NCBI RefSeq assembly: GCF_030272615.1
Contig: NC_081412.1
Location: 344,217,870 to 344,281,869 of the forward strand
DNA: 64,000 bases
Direction of reading: 5' to 3'
DNA from: Cryptomeria japonica
Taxonomy: Eukaryota > Streptophyta > Pinopsida > Cupressales > Cupressaceae
Numbering within the stretch: the first letter of the stretch is position 1; every line of letters starts with the position of its first letter. Shown here piece by piece: positions 10,759 to 22,131 of this stretch. The notes under the pieces are model-generated. The model was not told the DNA's origin and searched no databases. It saw only the letters and a list, made by a program, of their open reading frames with translations. A program made the translations under genes and the position numbers.

Positions 10759-12228
10759 TGATAGTTCTGATACTAATTGCTAAGTACAGATGCCAAACTA
10801 ACAAGATGAGAGGCGGGGTGAATAATATAAACTTAATCTTCCATAAAATCAACATATTCAACCTCGGTAGCTTAAACAGATATATGTAATCAAAACTGTA
10901 AAACATGCAACCTTAAGAATGCATAATCATAACAACACTCATAACACCAGATTTAACGTGGAAACCCAAATAGGGAAAAACCACTATGGGATTTTGGACC
11001 CACTAAGAAATATACTCTTCTAGAGTATGCTCGGTTAAAAGAAAATCATGTTAAAGATTACAAACACATTGCTAGATGTGACCCGGTTAAGGGATTTCCC
11101 TCAGATCTGTTAGGATCTTCACCTTGTTAGAGGTGACCTTGTTAAAGGGTTTCAAACACTCAATCAGAATGTTACCTTGCTAGAGGGTTTTACAAATAAG
11201 ACTGTTAAGTCCACTTGGTTAAGAGATTTTCTGTCACTTCACAAAATAACAGTAATAAAAATATATTTGCAACTTTGCATCTAAAATGCTAAAGTAGATT
11301 CTTATTTTATCAATACAATCTAGTCATAGGACTTATCTTGTCCCTTTGTTGGGCTCTATACTATGTTAATCAAACAAGTCTTCAAGCTTCTGTGCTTGGT
11401 AATCACTATGTAGCATCCATGTGCTTACACTTGCCCGCATGCATTGTTTATCAACAGTTCCTTATTTATAAACAATTTGCTAACCGCTTAATCTCCTTGA
11501 TCACATATCCCATGATCAATCATAGCCATCAAATCTTCAATCTTGACCAGGTTCAATGTATCCTTCAATCTGAAAATGTTTTACCCCGCCTTGGAACTTG
11601 CATAAATTTCTTGGAACTTGTGCTAAGGTATTGTGGTTCAATCTAAGTTGTAGATCTTTCTGTTGATCTTCCATTGCCATAGATTCTTTAACAAACTTCA
11701 TGCATGACATACCAATCATTTAATCAATTCCATCTCATCAGTTTCCTTCATTAAATAATGCTTTTAATCATTTAATGCATTCTGTTACAGCTCGGTTGCA
11801 ACTCGGTAAATACTAAACTTCACTCGGTAGACATTCCACCTTCATTAACCGATAGCGATAACCTTAGGGTTTACTGACTAGGTTCTTTGCTCGGTAACAT
11901 AGTATAGTATTAACCTTACAATCAACAACATATGTAGGATATCAAAACAATCTAAACATCATGATCTCATCATTGTCTAACTCGGTAATAGTTGCCCATT
12001 GAATAACTTATTTCTCCCCTTATTCATCACAATCTTTCTGTGTCTTTTACTAACATCTTTCTACTCATCAAATCATACTTCTTAAGATATGGCAACATCA
12101 TACTGAATTAGAAAATCAATTTCTTGACATCAATGACAAAATAATAATATTAAGACAGTAAACATCCTTAATTAGTTATATCCATAATCATCAACAACCT
12201 TCTCAATATCCTTATTGAAATGCCAACA
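10759..12228 (-). repeat. 3' LTR of C
   Basis: 1470 bp. On the minus strand it starts TGTTGGCATTTCAA after the GGGGGAGAT tract and ends GAACTATCA. The TATA box TATAAATAAG is on the minus strand at 11461-11470. CTCGGTA-type motifs cluster at about 11790-11990. Confidence 0.92.
11461..11470 (-). promoter_or_regulatory. TATA box in 3' LTR of C
   Basis: TATAAATAAG on the minus strand, matched at 17305-17314 in the 5' LTR, where it would drive the element's own transcript. Confidence 0.5.
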
Positions 12229-12588
12229 ATCTCCCCCTTTGGCATTGATGGCAAAACCAATTGATTTGACCTAATTGATTCAGATTGCTGTGAGATTCTG
12301 AAATGCTCTCCCCCTATCATCAGACTTCTCCCCCATACATTAGTCTTCTCCCCCTTTGACAACAATGCCAAAAAGTAAAGAACTAAAACATGATTTCTTC
12401 CGCTGAGAAGTGAATTCCTTGCTGTTATGTGTCAACTCAGTCTCGGTCAGAGCATTATGTCTACAATTTCTGTTCCTTGTTTTTGTTTCCTATGCACCTT
12501 TAGAAAACATCCTAAAGTGTGTAAATCAACATCAACTCTTAAAAGATATTCTTTAGAGTCATCGAATTGATGCTTTCACCGAACTTGG
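12229..12588 (-). other. 3' non-coding region of C with several polypurine tracts
   Basis: GGGGGAG-like runs on the minus strand at about 12229-12240, 12307-12314, 12326-12333 and 12346-12354. The first abuts the 3' LTR. No ORF is supported. Confidence 0.65.
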
Positions 12589-14011
12589 TCAATGAGTAGA
12601 AGATAGGGGTAGGACCCCTAACTTGCTTCCGAGATACTCAAAAGTGTCCCTTGGCAGTGGCTTGGTGAAGATATTTGCTATTTGTTCCTTTGTGCTAACA
12701 TACTCCAACACCACTTTCTTCTCTTGAACTTCTTCTCTAAGATAATGATATTTGATAGAGATGTGCTTTGTCTTAGAGTGCATAACAGGATTCTTTGAAA
12801 TATTAATGGCACTAGTATTGTCACATAATATAGTTACTGGCTCAGTAACTTTCTCATTTATACCTTCCAACAGTTGTTTGATCCATGCTATATTAGTACA
12901 ATTCAATGCTGCAGCAACATATTCAGCTTTGGGATCTGCAGAAAATCTTGCAACTATACCTACTACATGTGCTATGTCTAGTCTGTTGTGAACAACATAT
13001 TGTAGCTTTCCAATCATGGATTGGTAAAGTGTCTCATCAATAGATGCAAATTCATCATTCTTTGATAATTTATAGCTGGTAGTCATAGGAGTACTTACTG
13101 GTTTTGAATCCTCCATTCCAAATTTCTTCAAGATTTCCTTTATGTACTTGGATTGAGTAATGAAAATCTCATCTTTCATTTGCAGTATTTGTAGACCTAT
13201 TAAATACTTTATCTCACTGATTAATGACATCTCAAATTCTTTGCATATTTCATTACCAAAGTTTTTGCATAGAGAATCATTCCCACAAAATATAATGTCA
13301 TCAACAAATATGGTTGAGATTAGTATTACATTGTCTTCATCATTCTTCATGTACATATTGTTGTTTTCACTTGTTCTTATAAAACCAATCTTGATCAAAT
13401 AAGAGTTCAATCTCTCATACCATGCTCTAGGAGCTTGTTTCAAACCATATAATGCTTTGTTCAATTTACATACCTGATCTTTATTCTTGTCTTCAACAAA
13501 TCCTTCAGGTTGTTCAATATAAATTTCTTCTTCTAATATATCATTCAGAAATGCAGATTTGACATCCATTTGATATACCTTGAAATTTTTGAAAGCAGCA
13601 TATGCCAACAATGTTCTTACTCTTTCAAGTCTTGCCATAGGTGCAAAAGTCTCACCATAATCAATTCCCTCTTCTTGAGCATAACCTTTGCAAACTAGTC
13701 TTGCTTTATTTCGAATGACCTCACCTTTTTCATTTAGCTTGATTCTGAAAAATCCACTTTGTACCGATTACATTTTTATCTTTCGGTCTTGGGACCAGTG
13801 TCCATGTGTCATTCTTCTTGATTTGATCAATCTCTTTTGTCATAGCATTTATCCAATCTTCACTATTAAATGCCTCTTTCACTATCCTTGGTTCAAATTC
13901 AGATATCAGACATGTGTTTTGTCTCAGTTTGTTTCTTGTCATCATTGAATCATCCTTATCTCCTATAATTTGACTTGATGCATGATTCCTTCTGACATAC
14001 TTGGCTAACAC
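12589..14011 (-). pseudogene. Copia RT and RNase H of C
   Basis: 14011-13730 holds the pre-RT linker (KYVRRNHASSQII, then DTWTLVPRPKDKNVIGTKW). 13638-12589 is open for 349 codons with [27 protein letters not shown], catalytic FVDDIIFCGND, FGMEDSKPVSTPM and the tail EQIANIFTKPL. A frameshift lies near 13735. Between ARFSADPK and AEYVAAALNC about 65-70 residues expected in this family are gone in frame, including the YTDADW Asp of RNase H, so the RNase H cannot be active. Confidence 0.92.
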
Positions 14012-14053
14012 AGGCTCGGTAGGCTCTGTATGATCTTCTTCATCACTCGGTAA

Positions 14054-15180
14054 CTAAATATACTCTTTATTTTCTTCAGTAACTCTCTCGGTAGGACTTG
14101 TCGGTTGAACATAGACAAATTCTTCATAATCTTCCGGTTCCTTAGAATTTCCTTCATCATTTCTTTTTGCAAATTCATCAATTTTCACATTTGAGCTTTC
14201 TACTATTTTGTTAGATGATTTGATCAGATATTTAAATGCTTTACTTCTAGAAGAATAACCAAGAAATGTTCCTTCTTCACTTTTCTGATCAAACTTTCCA
14301 TTTCTATCATCTTTGTGTACATAGCATCTACTTCCAAAGATTTTGAAATAACTTACATTAGGTTTCTTGTCATACCAGATTTCATATGGTGTCTTAAAGG
14401 TTCCTTTCTTCAGTTGTACTTGGTTTAGGGTGTAAACTGCAGTGCTTATTGCTTCTCTCCAAAATGTTTGTGGCACTTTCTTTTCAATCATCAGGGTCCT
14501 TGCACAATCCACAATTGATCTGTTTCTTCTCTCAGCTATCACATTTTGCTGTGGAGTTCTCGGTGCAAAGACTTGTCTTTTTATACCATGATCATTGCAG
14601 AATAAGTTGAACTTATCAGAGGTAAACTCTCCTCTATCTGATCTGAGACATTTCAGTTGTCTTCCTGTTTCATTTTCAACTCTTGCCTTGTACCATTTAA
14701 ACATTTGAAAAACTTCTGATTTTTCTTTTAAAAACATTACTGACATCATCCTTGAGTAATCATCCACAAATAATATGTACTTATCACCATAATAACTTCA
14801 AACTTTCATAGGACCACAAAGATCAGTGTGCACATGATCTAAAATTCCCTTAGAAGTGTAGGACTTACTTGTAAAGCTTGATCTTGTCATCTTACCCATC
14901 TAGCATCCTCGACACATAGCATTCTCAGGTTTTTCCAAACTAGGTAGACCTCTTACTCGGTGTTTCTTACTTATTTTGATCAGATTATCAAAATTTACAT
15001 GACAAAACCTTTTATGCCATAACCAGGTATCATCTATCTTTGCATAAAGACAATTATTTTGAGTTGAGTCAAGGTGAAATGTGTTACCTTTTGTTTGAGT
15101 CCCAGTAGATGCTAACTTTCCATGCTTGTCATGAACTTTGACAATTCCTTTCTAAAATTCTATTCAGTAACCTGTGTTGT
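14054..15180 (-). pseudogene. Copia integrase of C
   Basis: The zinc-binding part lies at about 15060-14890 (WLWHKRFCHV, then MCRGC followed by a stop). The main frame, 14767-14054, has DDYSRMMSV, second catalytic Asp in LRSDRGEF (about 14640) and Glu in AERRN (about 14535), then EIWYDKKPNVSYFKIFGSRCYVHK. The first Asp is in HTDLCGP near 14820, outside the open frame because of a stop near 14798. It would have inserted the element's cDNA. Confidence 0.9.
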
Positions 15181-15184
15181 TTAG

Positions 15185-16537
15185 CTATACTACACTCAAC
15201 AAATTATATTTCAAACCTTCAACCCAATAAACATCATTACATTTAGCATTGTCAAGAAGTGTTATGGATCGTTTACCTTTTACCGGACATGGTGCATCAT
15301 TACCAAATCTTACATAACCTCCATCATAATCTTCTAACATAACAAACTTGTGTTTATCACCTGTCATGTGATGTGAGCATCCACTATCTATGATCCAAGA
15401 ATCATTAGTATTTATGTGAGATATTAGGGCTTTTTCTTCATACCTTTCTTCATCTGATCCATCTTTGATAGCCACATAAACAACTTCCTCTGTATCAGTT
15501 TCATCTGATTTATCATCATTAGATTCCTCATTAGCTATTAGGCATGACTTTCTATCTCTTCTTTTGAAGTCTCGGTATCCTCTGTAAGGATTATTTTTCT
15601 GTCTGTCATCTCGACAATCTCTCTTTTCAGTAGAATCTTTGTCAGGATAGTTAGAAGCCATATGTCCTATCTTATCACAATTAAAACATTTCAAAGGTAG
15701 TTTTCCTTTATACTTACCTTTGCCTCTCAGTAACCTTCTGGCTAATAGTGCTTCAAACTCTTCTTGCTTTCTAATTTCCTCATACAGTTTGTGTACTTCT
15801 TCCATGTTCTTATGAAATATTTCACTTGCTCCACTGTGATTCCCTTCAGAGTACTTATACTTTCTATCATTGTAATCATCAGACTCATCAAGATGAAAAG
15901 AACTAAATGCAGACTCAATTTTATTTACCGAAGACCCATTGTTATCAAAATTACTTAATTCAAATGCATGTAGCTTACCAATAGTAGCATCCAAAGAAAC
16001 TGGCATATTGGGTACAGACCTCAATTCATTGATTGTAGAGACTCGGATTGCATAAGCTAGTAGAAGGGTTCTTAATAACTTACTTGTGACATCCTTCTCT
16101 TCAATGGTTCCTCCTGCTCCTTTGATTTGATTAACAATCTCCTTTAACCTTGTACTGTACTGGGTTATGTTCTCACCTTCATTCATTCTCATGGATTCAA
16201 GTTGTCCTCTTAGACTATCCACTTTTGCTCTTTGAACATGTTCATCACCACCATACACAGATATGAGCTTGTCCCACATTGCCTTGGCATCATTGCATCC
16301 TTCTAGATCATTAAACTCTAAGTTGGTCAATGCAGATGTTATTTCAATCATTGCTTGAATATGTTCTTGCTTTGCCTTTATCTCTTCCATTGTCAATGGA
16401 TAGGTGCTCAGTGTAATGAAATCATTCTCCAGATAATATACAACATATTCTCCAACTCCTGATAGGTGCAACTTCATCCTTTTCTGCCATGTAGAGAAGC
16501 TTGACTTGTTCAACTTTAGTGCATCCCTCTTATACAT
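15185..16537 (-). CDS. Copia gag-protease polyprotein segment of C
   Basis: 450 codons open. The N-terminal gag has LNKSSFSTWQKRMKLHL and MWDKLISVYGGDEHVQRAK, then a Lys/Glu-rich helical stretch around residues 245-275 and a zinc knuckle near residue 290 (CFNCDKIGHMASNY). The last knuckle Cys is replaced by Tyr, which should weaken RNA binding. The protease site is SWIIDSGCSHHMTGD near residue 390. The frame ends at a stop after YNLLSVV, where family members read on into GAG-pre-integrase. It starts about 50 bases after the primer site. Confidence 0.92.
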   Translation of the reverse strand: MYKRDALKLNKSSFSTWQKRMKLHLSGVGEYVVYYLENDFITLSTYPLTMEEIKAKQEHIQAMIEITSALTNLEFNDLEGCNDAKAMWDKLISVYGGDEHVQRAKVDSLRGQLESMRMNEGENITQYSTRLKEIVNQIKGAGGTIEEKDVTSKLLRTLLLAYAIRVSTINELRSVPNMPVSLDATIGKLHAFELSNFDNNGSSVNKIESAFSSFHLDESDDYNDRKYKYSEGNHSGASEIFHKNMEEVHKLYEEIRKQEEFEALLARRLLRGKGKYKGKLPLKCFNCDKIGHMASNYPDKDSTEKRDCRDDRQKNNPYRGYRDFKRRDRKSCLIANEESNDDKSDETDTEEVVYVAIKDGSDEERYEEKALISHINTNDSWIIDSGCSHHMTGDKHKFVMLEDYDGGYVRFGNDAPCPVKGKRSITLLDNAKCNDVYWVEGLKYNLLSVV

Positions 16538-16588
16538 CTTTGGATCTTTTCCTCAAGTACCTTTAAACTATTTCTTTTGGAGACCAAA

Positions 16589-16600
16589 GCTCTGATACCA
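16589..16600 (-). other. Primer binding site of C (initiator-Met tRNA)
   Basis: TGGTATCAGAGC on the minus strand, two bases from the LTR edge at 16603. Confidence 0.95.
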
Positions 16601-16602
16601 AT

Positions 16603-18123
16603 TGATAGTTCTAATACTAATTGTTAAGTATATATTCCAAGATAACAAGATGAGAGGGGGGGGTGAATCATATAAACTTAATCTTCCATAAAATCACAGA
16701 TTCAACCTCGGTAGCTTGAATAGATATATGTAATCAAAACTCTAAAACATACAACCTTAAGAACACATAATCATAACAACACTCATAACACCAAATTTAA
16801 CATGGAAACCCAAATAGGGAAAAACCACTGTGGAATTTTGGACCCACTAAGAAATATACTCTTCTAGAGTATGCTCGGTTAAAAGCAAATCCTGTTAAAG
16901 ATTACAAACACATTGCTAGATGTGACCTGGTTAAGGGATTTCCCTCAGATCTATTAGGATCTTCACCTTGTTAGAGGTGACCTCGTTAAAGGGTTTCAAA
17001 CACTTAATCAGAATGTCACCTTGCTAGAGGGTTTTACAAATAAGACTGTTAAGTCCACTCGGTTAAGAGATTTTCTGTCACTTCACAAAATAACAGTAAT
17101 AAAAATATATTTGCAACTTTGCATCTGAAATGCTATAGCAGATTCTTATTTGCTCAATACAATCTAGTCGTAGGACTTATCTTGTCCCTCTGCTAGGCTC
17201 TATACTCTGTTAATCAAACAAGTCTTCAAGTTTCTGTGCTCGATAATCACTATGTAGCATCCCTATGCTTACACTTGCCCGCATGCATTGTTTATCAACA
17301 GTTCCTTATTTATAAACAATTTGCTAACCGCTTAATCTCCTTATCACATATCCCATGATCAATCATAACCATTAGATCTTCAATCTTGACCAGGTTCAAT
17401 GTATCCTTCGATCTGAAAACGTTTTACCTCACCTTGGAACTTGCATACATTTCTTGGAACTTGTGCTAAGGTATTGCGGTTCAATCTGAGCTGTAGATCT
17501 TTCTGCTGATCTTCCATTGCCATAGATTCTTTAACAAACTTCATGCACGACATACCAATCATTTAATCAATTCTAGCTCATCAGCTTCCTTCATTAAATA
17601 ACGCTTTTAATCATTTAATGCATTTTGTTACAGCTCGGTTGCAACTCGGTAAATACTAAACTTCACTCGGTAGACATTCCACCTTCATTAACCGATAATG
17701 ATAACCTTAGGGTTTACAGACTAGGTTCCTTAGGGTTTACCGACTAGGTTCTTTGTTCGGTAACATAGTATAGTATTAACCTTACAATCAACAACATATG
17801 TAGGATATCAAAACAATCTAAACATCATGATCTCATAATTGTCTAACTCAGTAATAGTTGCCCATTGAATAACTTATTTCTCCCCTTATTCATCACAATC
17901 TTTCTGTGTCTTTTACCGACATCTTTATACTCATCAAATCATACTTCTTAAGATATGGCAACATCATACTGAATTAGAAAATCAATTTCTTGATATTAAT
18001 GACAAAATAATAATATTAAGACAATAAACATCCTTAATCAGTTATATCCATAATCATCAACAACCTTCTCAATATCCATATTGAAATGCCAACAATCTCT
18101 TATTGTCTGTTATAATGCCAACA
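16603..18123 (-). repeat. 5' LTR of C, with 29-bp outer extension
   Basis: 1521 bp and closely matching 10759-12228. It differs by a short duplicated block around 17700-17755 (GGGTTTAC...GACTAGGTTC) and by 29 extra bases at 18095-18123. The extension ends in a second TGCCAACA, and the AATGT target duplication follows it, so the extra bases were inside the integrated element or arose at its edge. The TATA box is at 17305-17314 on the minus strand. Confidence 0.9.
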
Positions 18124-18128
18124 AATGT

Positions 18129-18895
18129 TTGGTATGGAGAATTCCAAATCGGTAAGTATTACTATGGCTACAAGTGAGAAATTATATATCAAGGATACTT
18201 CTACACCGGTAAATATGACAAGGTATAAATCTATGATTGGTGGTATGTTATATCTAACTCAAACTAGACCTGATATTATGAATTCAGTAAGTATTGTTTC
18301 AAGATATCAAAGTAATCCTAAAGAAAATCATGAATGTGCAGTAAAGAGGATATTTCAGTATTTGCAAGGAACAACATAATATGGTGTATGGTATTCCAGA
18401 AATGATGATTTCACTTTATGTGCATATACAGACTCAGATTGGGCAGGTGATACTGATGACAAGAAGAACACTTTTGGTGGGGCTTTCTTTCTTGGAAATA
18501 AACTAGTTTCATGGATAAGCAAAAAATAGTCATGCATTTCTTTATCTATTGTAGAAGCTGAGTATGCTGTAGCAACAACTAATTGCACTCAAGTTTTGTG
18601 GATGAAGAAAATGTTGAAGAATATCAACGTAAATTGTAGTGAACCGGTAGTTATCTATTGTGATAACTCTACAGCTATTGACATGTCTAATAATCTAGTA
18701 TTTCACTCGAAGACTACACATATTTCAATAAATTATAACTTTTTGAAGGACAAGGTAGAAGAAAAGGAAGTCAAATTGGTTTATGTGAACAATAAAGAAT
18801 AGATTGCAAACATATTCACTAAACTGTTGTCTAAGGAATCATTTGAATATTTAAGAGACAGGTTAGGGGTTTCTGCCCCTCCGACAAAGACTTGA
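18129..18895 (+). pseudogene. Copia RT/RNase H of B, 3' part
   Basis: Continues B's pol after element C: FGMENSKSVSITMAT, YLTQTRPDIM, YTDSDWAGD (RNase H Asp), GGAFFLGNKLVSW, EAEYAVATTNC, VIYCDNSTAID, HSKTTHISINYNFL, and a C-terminal SFEYLRDRLGV. One frame with stops at 18378, 18528 and 18800, all explicable by single base changes. The natural end is the TGA at 18893-18895. Confidence 0.92.
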
Positions 18896-19227
18896 TTGAT
18901 GAAGTTTGTCATCAGTCCGACATGTATTATCAGAAACATTATTCATTCTGGCACTAATGAGTGGTGCTACTACTTAGGGGGAGTAGTCAGCTTTGAGATT
19001 CAAAGGTTTATATCATTGCTTTGATATATTTGTCAGAAATCTGGCATTGATGTCAAAGGGGAGTGATAGTAATGTGAAAAATCATTCTGAACCTTACAAA
19101 GATATCATTCACAGGGGGAGAGCTATTGATTGTTGGTTATCTTCCACAAAGGGAGACTTGTTTGGCATCTCTTGGTACTTAGATATTTTTCACATCTATT
19201 GTTGCCATCAATGCCAAAGGGGGAGAT
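18896..19227 (+). other. 3' non-coding region of B with several polypurine tracts
   Basis: AGGGGGAG-type runs at 18976-18983, 19056-19063, 19113-19120, about 19149-19155 and 19217-19225. Two follow a GGCATTGATGTCAAAG or CATCAATGCCAAAG phrase. The last abuts the LTR. Confidence 0.7.
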
Positions 19228-20507
19228 TTTTGGCATTATGGATGAATTGATTATGTGTTGTATTGATGTTTTGTCATTAATGTCAACACTAGCTGATATG
19301 GATGGTTACCGATAGAAAAGTTTTGGTTACCGGTAGAAGATCTAGTGTTACCGATAGAAGAGATTATCTATTGACACTTCCGACATGTTTGGATCAGTGA
19401 AGTATATTGGATTTCATGAGTTATATGCTCCATGAGCATGTTTTGGTCAGTTGGTATTGGCTTGGTAATTGGATGTTATCATACACTCTGATAAACCCTT
19501 ACTGACACTGGTTTAAGGCTTTACTGATAGAGCTTTCATTAAGGAATCATGACAAGATGCACAATTGTTGTTGGTGCAGCTTCTTTGAGGATTTAAGGAT
19601 GTTGAAGATGTTATTTGATCATTCTTCAAATGCTTGAAGATATTACTTTGGCGTGGTGGACCCAGAATAGGTCCGGTACCTATCTAGGTTATGGACCGAT
19701 ATCATGCTAGCGTGTACTCTACATGTTACTTGGATGATTCGAGATGTTTTATGGATTTGTTATTATTGTTTTGGTCTTAAGCCGACATGGCATATCATTG
19801 TAAATGGAAATATGTAATGATATTATTGTAATATCTCTAGGTGGCAGACCTAATTAGTTTAGGCCTTAGGGTTTTTATAAATAAGAGATAGAAACTCTTT
19901 TTAAAGTATCATGGTTATTGGAAAGTTCATGGTCAAGGAATGTAATGTGCAAATATTGTAATATCATTTAGGCAGAGGAGTTGATCAATCATTGGTGATC
20001 GAATTGGATTCAAAAGAGGATTTAGTCCTCCGACATTGAGCTTAACCGGGACTGTAATTGGGCATAGTAGATGTTATTTCTAGTATTTCACTCTATTGGA
20101 TTGTTTTCCATTTATCTTGAGAAGGTTCTAGCCTTTCTGTAGTTAGTGAGACTCTTTCATAATGAGCAGTATGCTCTAGGCAGTGTGCCTTCCTACAAGT
20201 GCATGCCCCTCATTGTAACACATACCTTCTGTAGAAGTATCATCTGACTGTGGGTAGGCTTCCCACCGTGGTTTTTCCCTTTCTAAGTTTTCCACATACA
20301 AATCATGGTGTTATGTGGTATAGTTGCTTTACATTGATTATATGGTTAATTATTAAGTTGTATTGTTTACCAGTATCTGTTCCTACTGGCATCTGTCTGT
20401 GCTTTATCGGTACTTGATTTGTTTAAGGTCATACTATGGATTAAAAGTTATAATTTGTTAACAACTAATTCACCCCCCCTCATAGTTGTTCATTGGTTAT
20501 CCCAACA
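19228..20507 (+). repeat. 3' LTR of B
   Basis: 1280 bp. The expected start TGTTGGC is mutated to TTTTGGC; the end is CCCAACA. It contains TTGTCATTAATGTCAAC near the start, three TTACCGRTAGAAGA-like direct repeats at about 19305-19362, and a TATA box at 19873. Confidence 0.9.
19873..19882 (+). promoter_or_regulatory. TATA box in 3' LTR of B
   Basis: TTTATAAATA, about 640 bp into the LTR and followed by the conserved R-U5 part that is also kept at 6761-7316. Confidence 0.5.
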
Positions 20508-20822
20508 CCTCCCTGGATGTGCAGGCCCCTTATTGTATCAAATACTTTCTGCAGAAGTATCATCTGACTATGGGTAGACTTCCCACATTGATTTTTCCCT
20601 TTACTAGGTTTTCCACATACAAATCATGATGTTGTGTGGTATGGTTGCATTATGTTGATTCTATGTTCCATTCTTAAGTTTTATTGCTTACTGGTATCTA
20701 TTTCAGCTGTTTTGGTATTTAATGTTTATGTGCTTTGGTTAAAGGTTATAAAGTGGTTTGATTAATATAATTTGTTGACAACTGATTCACCCCCCCTCTC
20801 AGTTGTCCACCAGTTATTCTAA
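20508..20822 (+). repeat. LTR fragment of B's family
   Basis: About 315 bp similar to the last 310 bp of B's own LTR (cctggatgtgcaggcccc, then TTCCCACATTG, then ATTCACCCCCCCTCTCAG). It starts mid-LTR exactly where B ends, so B probably inserted into an older LTR of its family. The normal CTAACA end is degraded and no primer site follows. Confidence 0.75.
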
Positions 20823-22131
20823 AATGAGGTCTATAACTCAAGAGATTTTATTCTTTGCCCTGAATAATATCTCAGATTAGCTACCTAAATTAAATGCATC
20901 TTGTCTATCTTCAGATCTTTCTCTATAATTGGATTACTAATTTTAGTTATCTTCCTCTACCTAAAATGATCTACAATCCTTCCTCGAGCCACATAGCCTT
21001 CCTGTAACTTGGTTGCCATTAATGAATTTTTCATCCTTTGTTAACCTACCCAAACAAGATAGATAGCTACCATACTTAAATCCACCATCACCAACTTTTG
21101 CATATCAAATTGGTTCTCTCTTCATCAAGGAGACACATGTCTTCATATTCTTCATTCAAGTCACTTGGTCAAGATCGGTCATCAGCCACATAAGACTCTG
21201 TCATAGTCGGACTATAGTTGTGGCATGCTCTGCAAACACATCGGGCTTACAATAAATACTTTTGTCAATCTACTCTATCATTTGGATTTCTCTTTCCTCA
21301 TGTTCATCACCATAGTTATTCTGAATGAAGAACCTCCAAGCTAAATGACCATGTATCAAAATTACCATAATTAAGGGTACAGGAAAAAACATGCTAGAAC
21401 GACAGTATAAGTCATTTCGATGACATACTGTCAACCTCCCTTTATCGGCATAGGTATATCGAAACTTTAATGCCATGGTGACAAACTTCATCGACATAGG
21501 TTACCCAAAAATGAAAACTCATCGGAACAACCAACACTATCAAACTAAGATTTGAACACTAATCTGTTAATACAAACTTATTCCAATGACCCAACATGAA
21601 CAAGCATCGACATAGCTATTCCAAAATCACAACTCCACAGTCCTTCAACATATAGGCATATGTTATTCCGATAAACTTACCAAGGGGTCTTCTCTTCATT
21701 TTCCTCTATTGGAATAGCTTACACTATCGCCATTGTAAGAATTTGTCATTCCACATTCAATAGTTATTCTAATAGGTATACATGGTTTCCTAGTCGCAAT
21801 AGCTATTCTGATACAATGATATTAGAGTAGTTTACTCTATCGACATAACACAAACTTGTTATGCCACCTTTATCAGCTATTCTGAGGTGTGGCTCTGCTT
21901 TGGTATTTGGCATTGCTATTCCGATTCGACAAAACACAAAAGAGACTCCTCATGACTCGACATTGGCCTAACTTATTTCAATCAAACCACTAGAGAAGAT
22001 ATCACCTACACAACACTTGATCGACTGAGTTATCCTGATACGACCACTTCTGCAACCTACAATACTTGTTTCTCTGCATCCTCTTGGAATCCCTACAACA
22101 CTTGTTGACATAAATGACAATAATGCCAACA
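20823..22131 (-). repeat. Probable Copia-type LTR, minus strand, left edge unsure
   Basis: On the minus strand 22131 begins TGTTGGCATTATTGTC, with TTGTCATTTATGTCAAC inside the first 40 nt, the same start as the other Copia LTRs. No coding sequence is seen. The interior, about 21310-22040, has some ten copies of a TTATTCYGAT-like motif. I could not find a matching target duplication or a clear left end, so it may be truncated. Confidence 0.45.

Larger units (their letters stand above)
10759..18123 (-). mobile_element. Copia element C, full length, inserted in B's pol
   Basis: A 7365-bp minus-strand element with both LTRs, primer site, gag-protease, integrase, RT/RNase H and polypurine tracts. 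It is flanked by an exact 5-bp target duplication, AATGT, at 10754-10758 and 18124-18128. The outer edge at the 5' side (18095-18123) has 29 bp that the other LTR lacks. RNase H has lost an internal block and several stops are present. Confidence 0.95.
6761..20507 (+). mobile_element. Copia element B, host of A and C
   Basis: A plus-strand Copia element with 5' LTR remnant, primer site, gag, protease, integrase, RT, RNase H, a 3' region with several polypurine tracts, and a complete 3' LTR. Element C (10759-18123) splits its RT/RNase H connection. Removing C and one AATGT copy restores continuous reading (VKM then FGMEN). Frames carry several stops and at least two frameshifts, so B is dead. 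The retained part of its 5' LTR (556 bp) differs from the same stretch of the 3' LTR at about 15 of the first 148 positions by eye, mostly transitions, so B is older than its insertions. Confidence 0.9.

Noticed and set aside
18095-18123. Separate small insertion next to C
   Set aside because: The AATGT duplication lies outside these 29 bp, so they belong to the integrated unit; kept as a finding on C itself.
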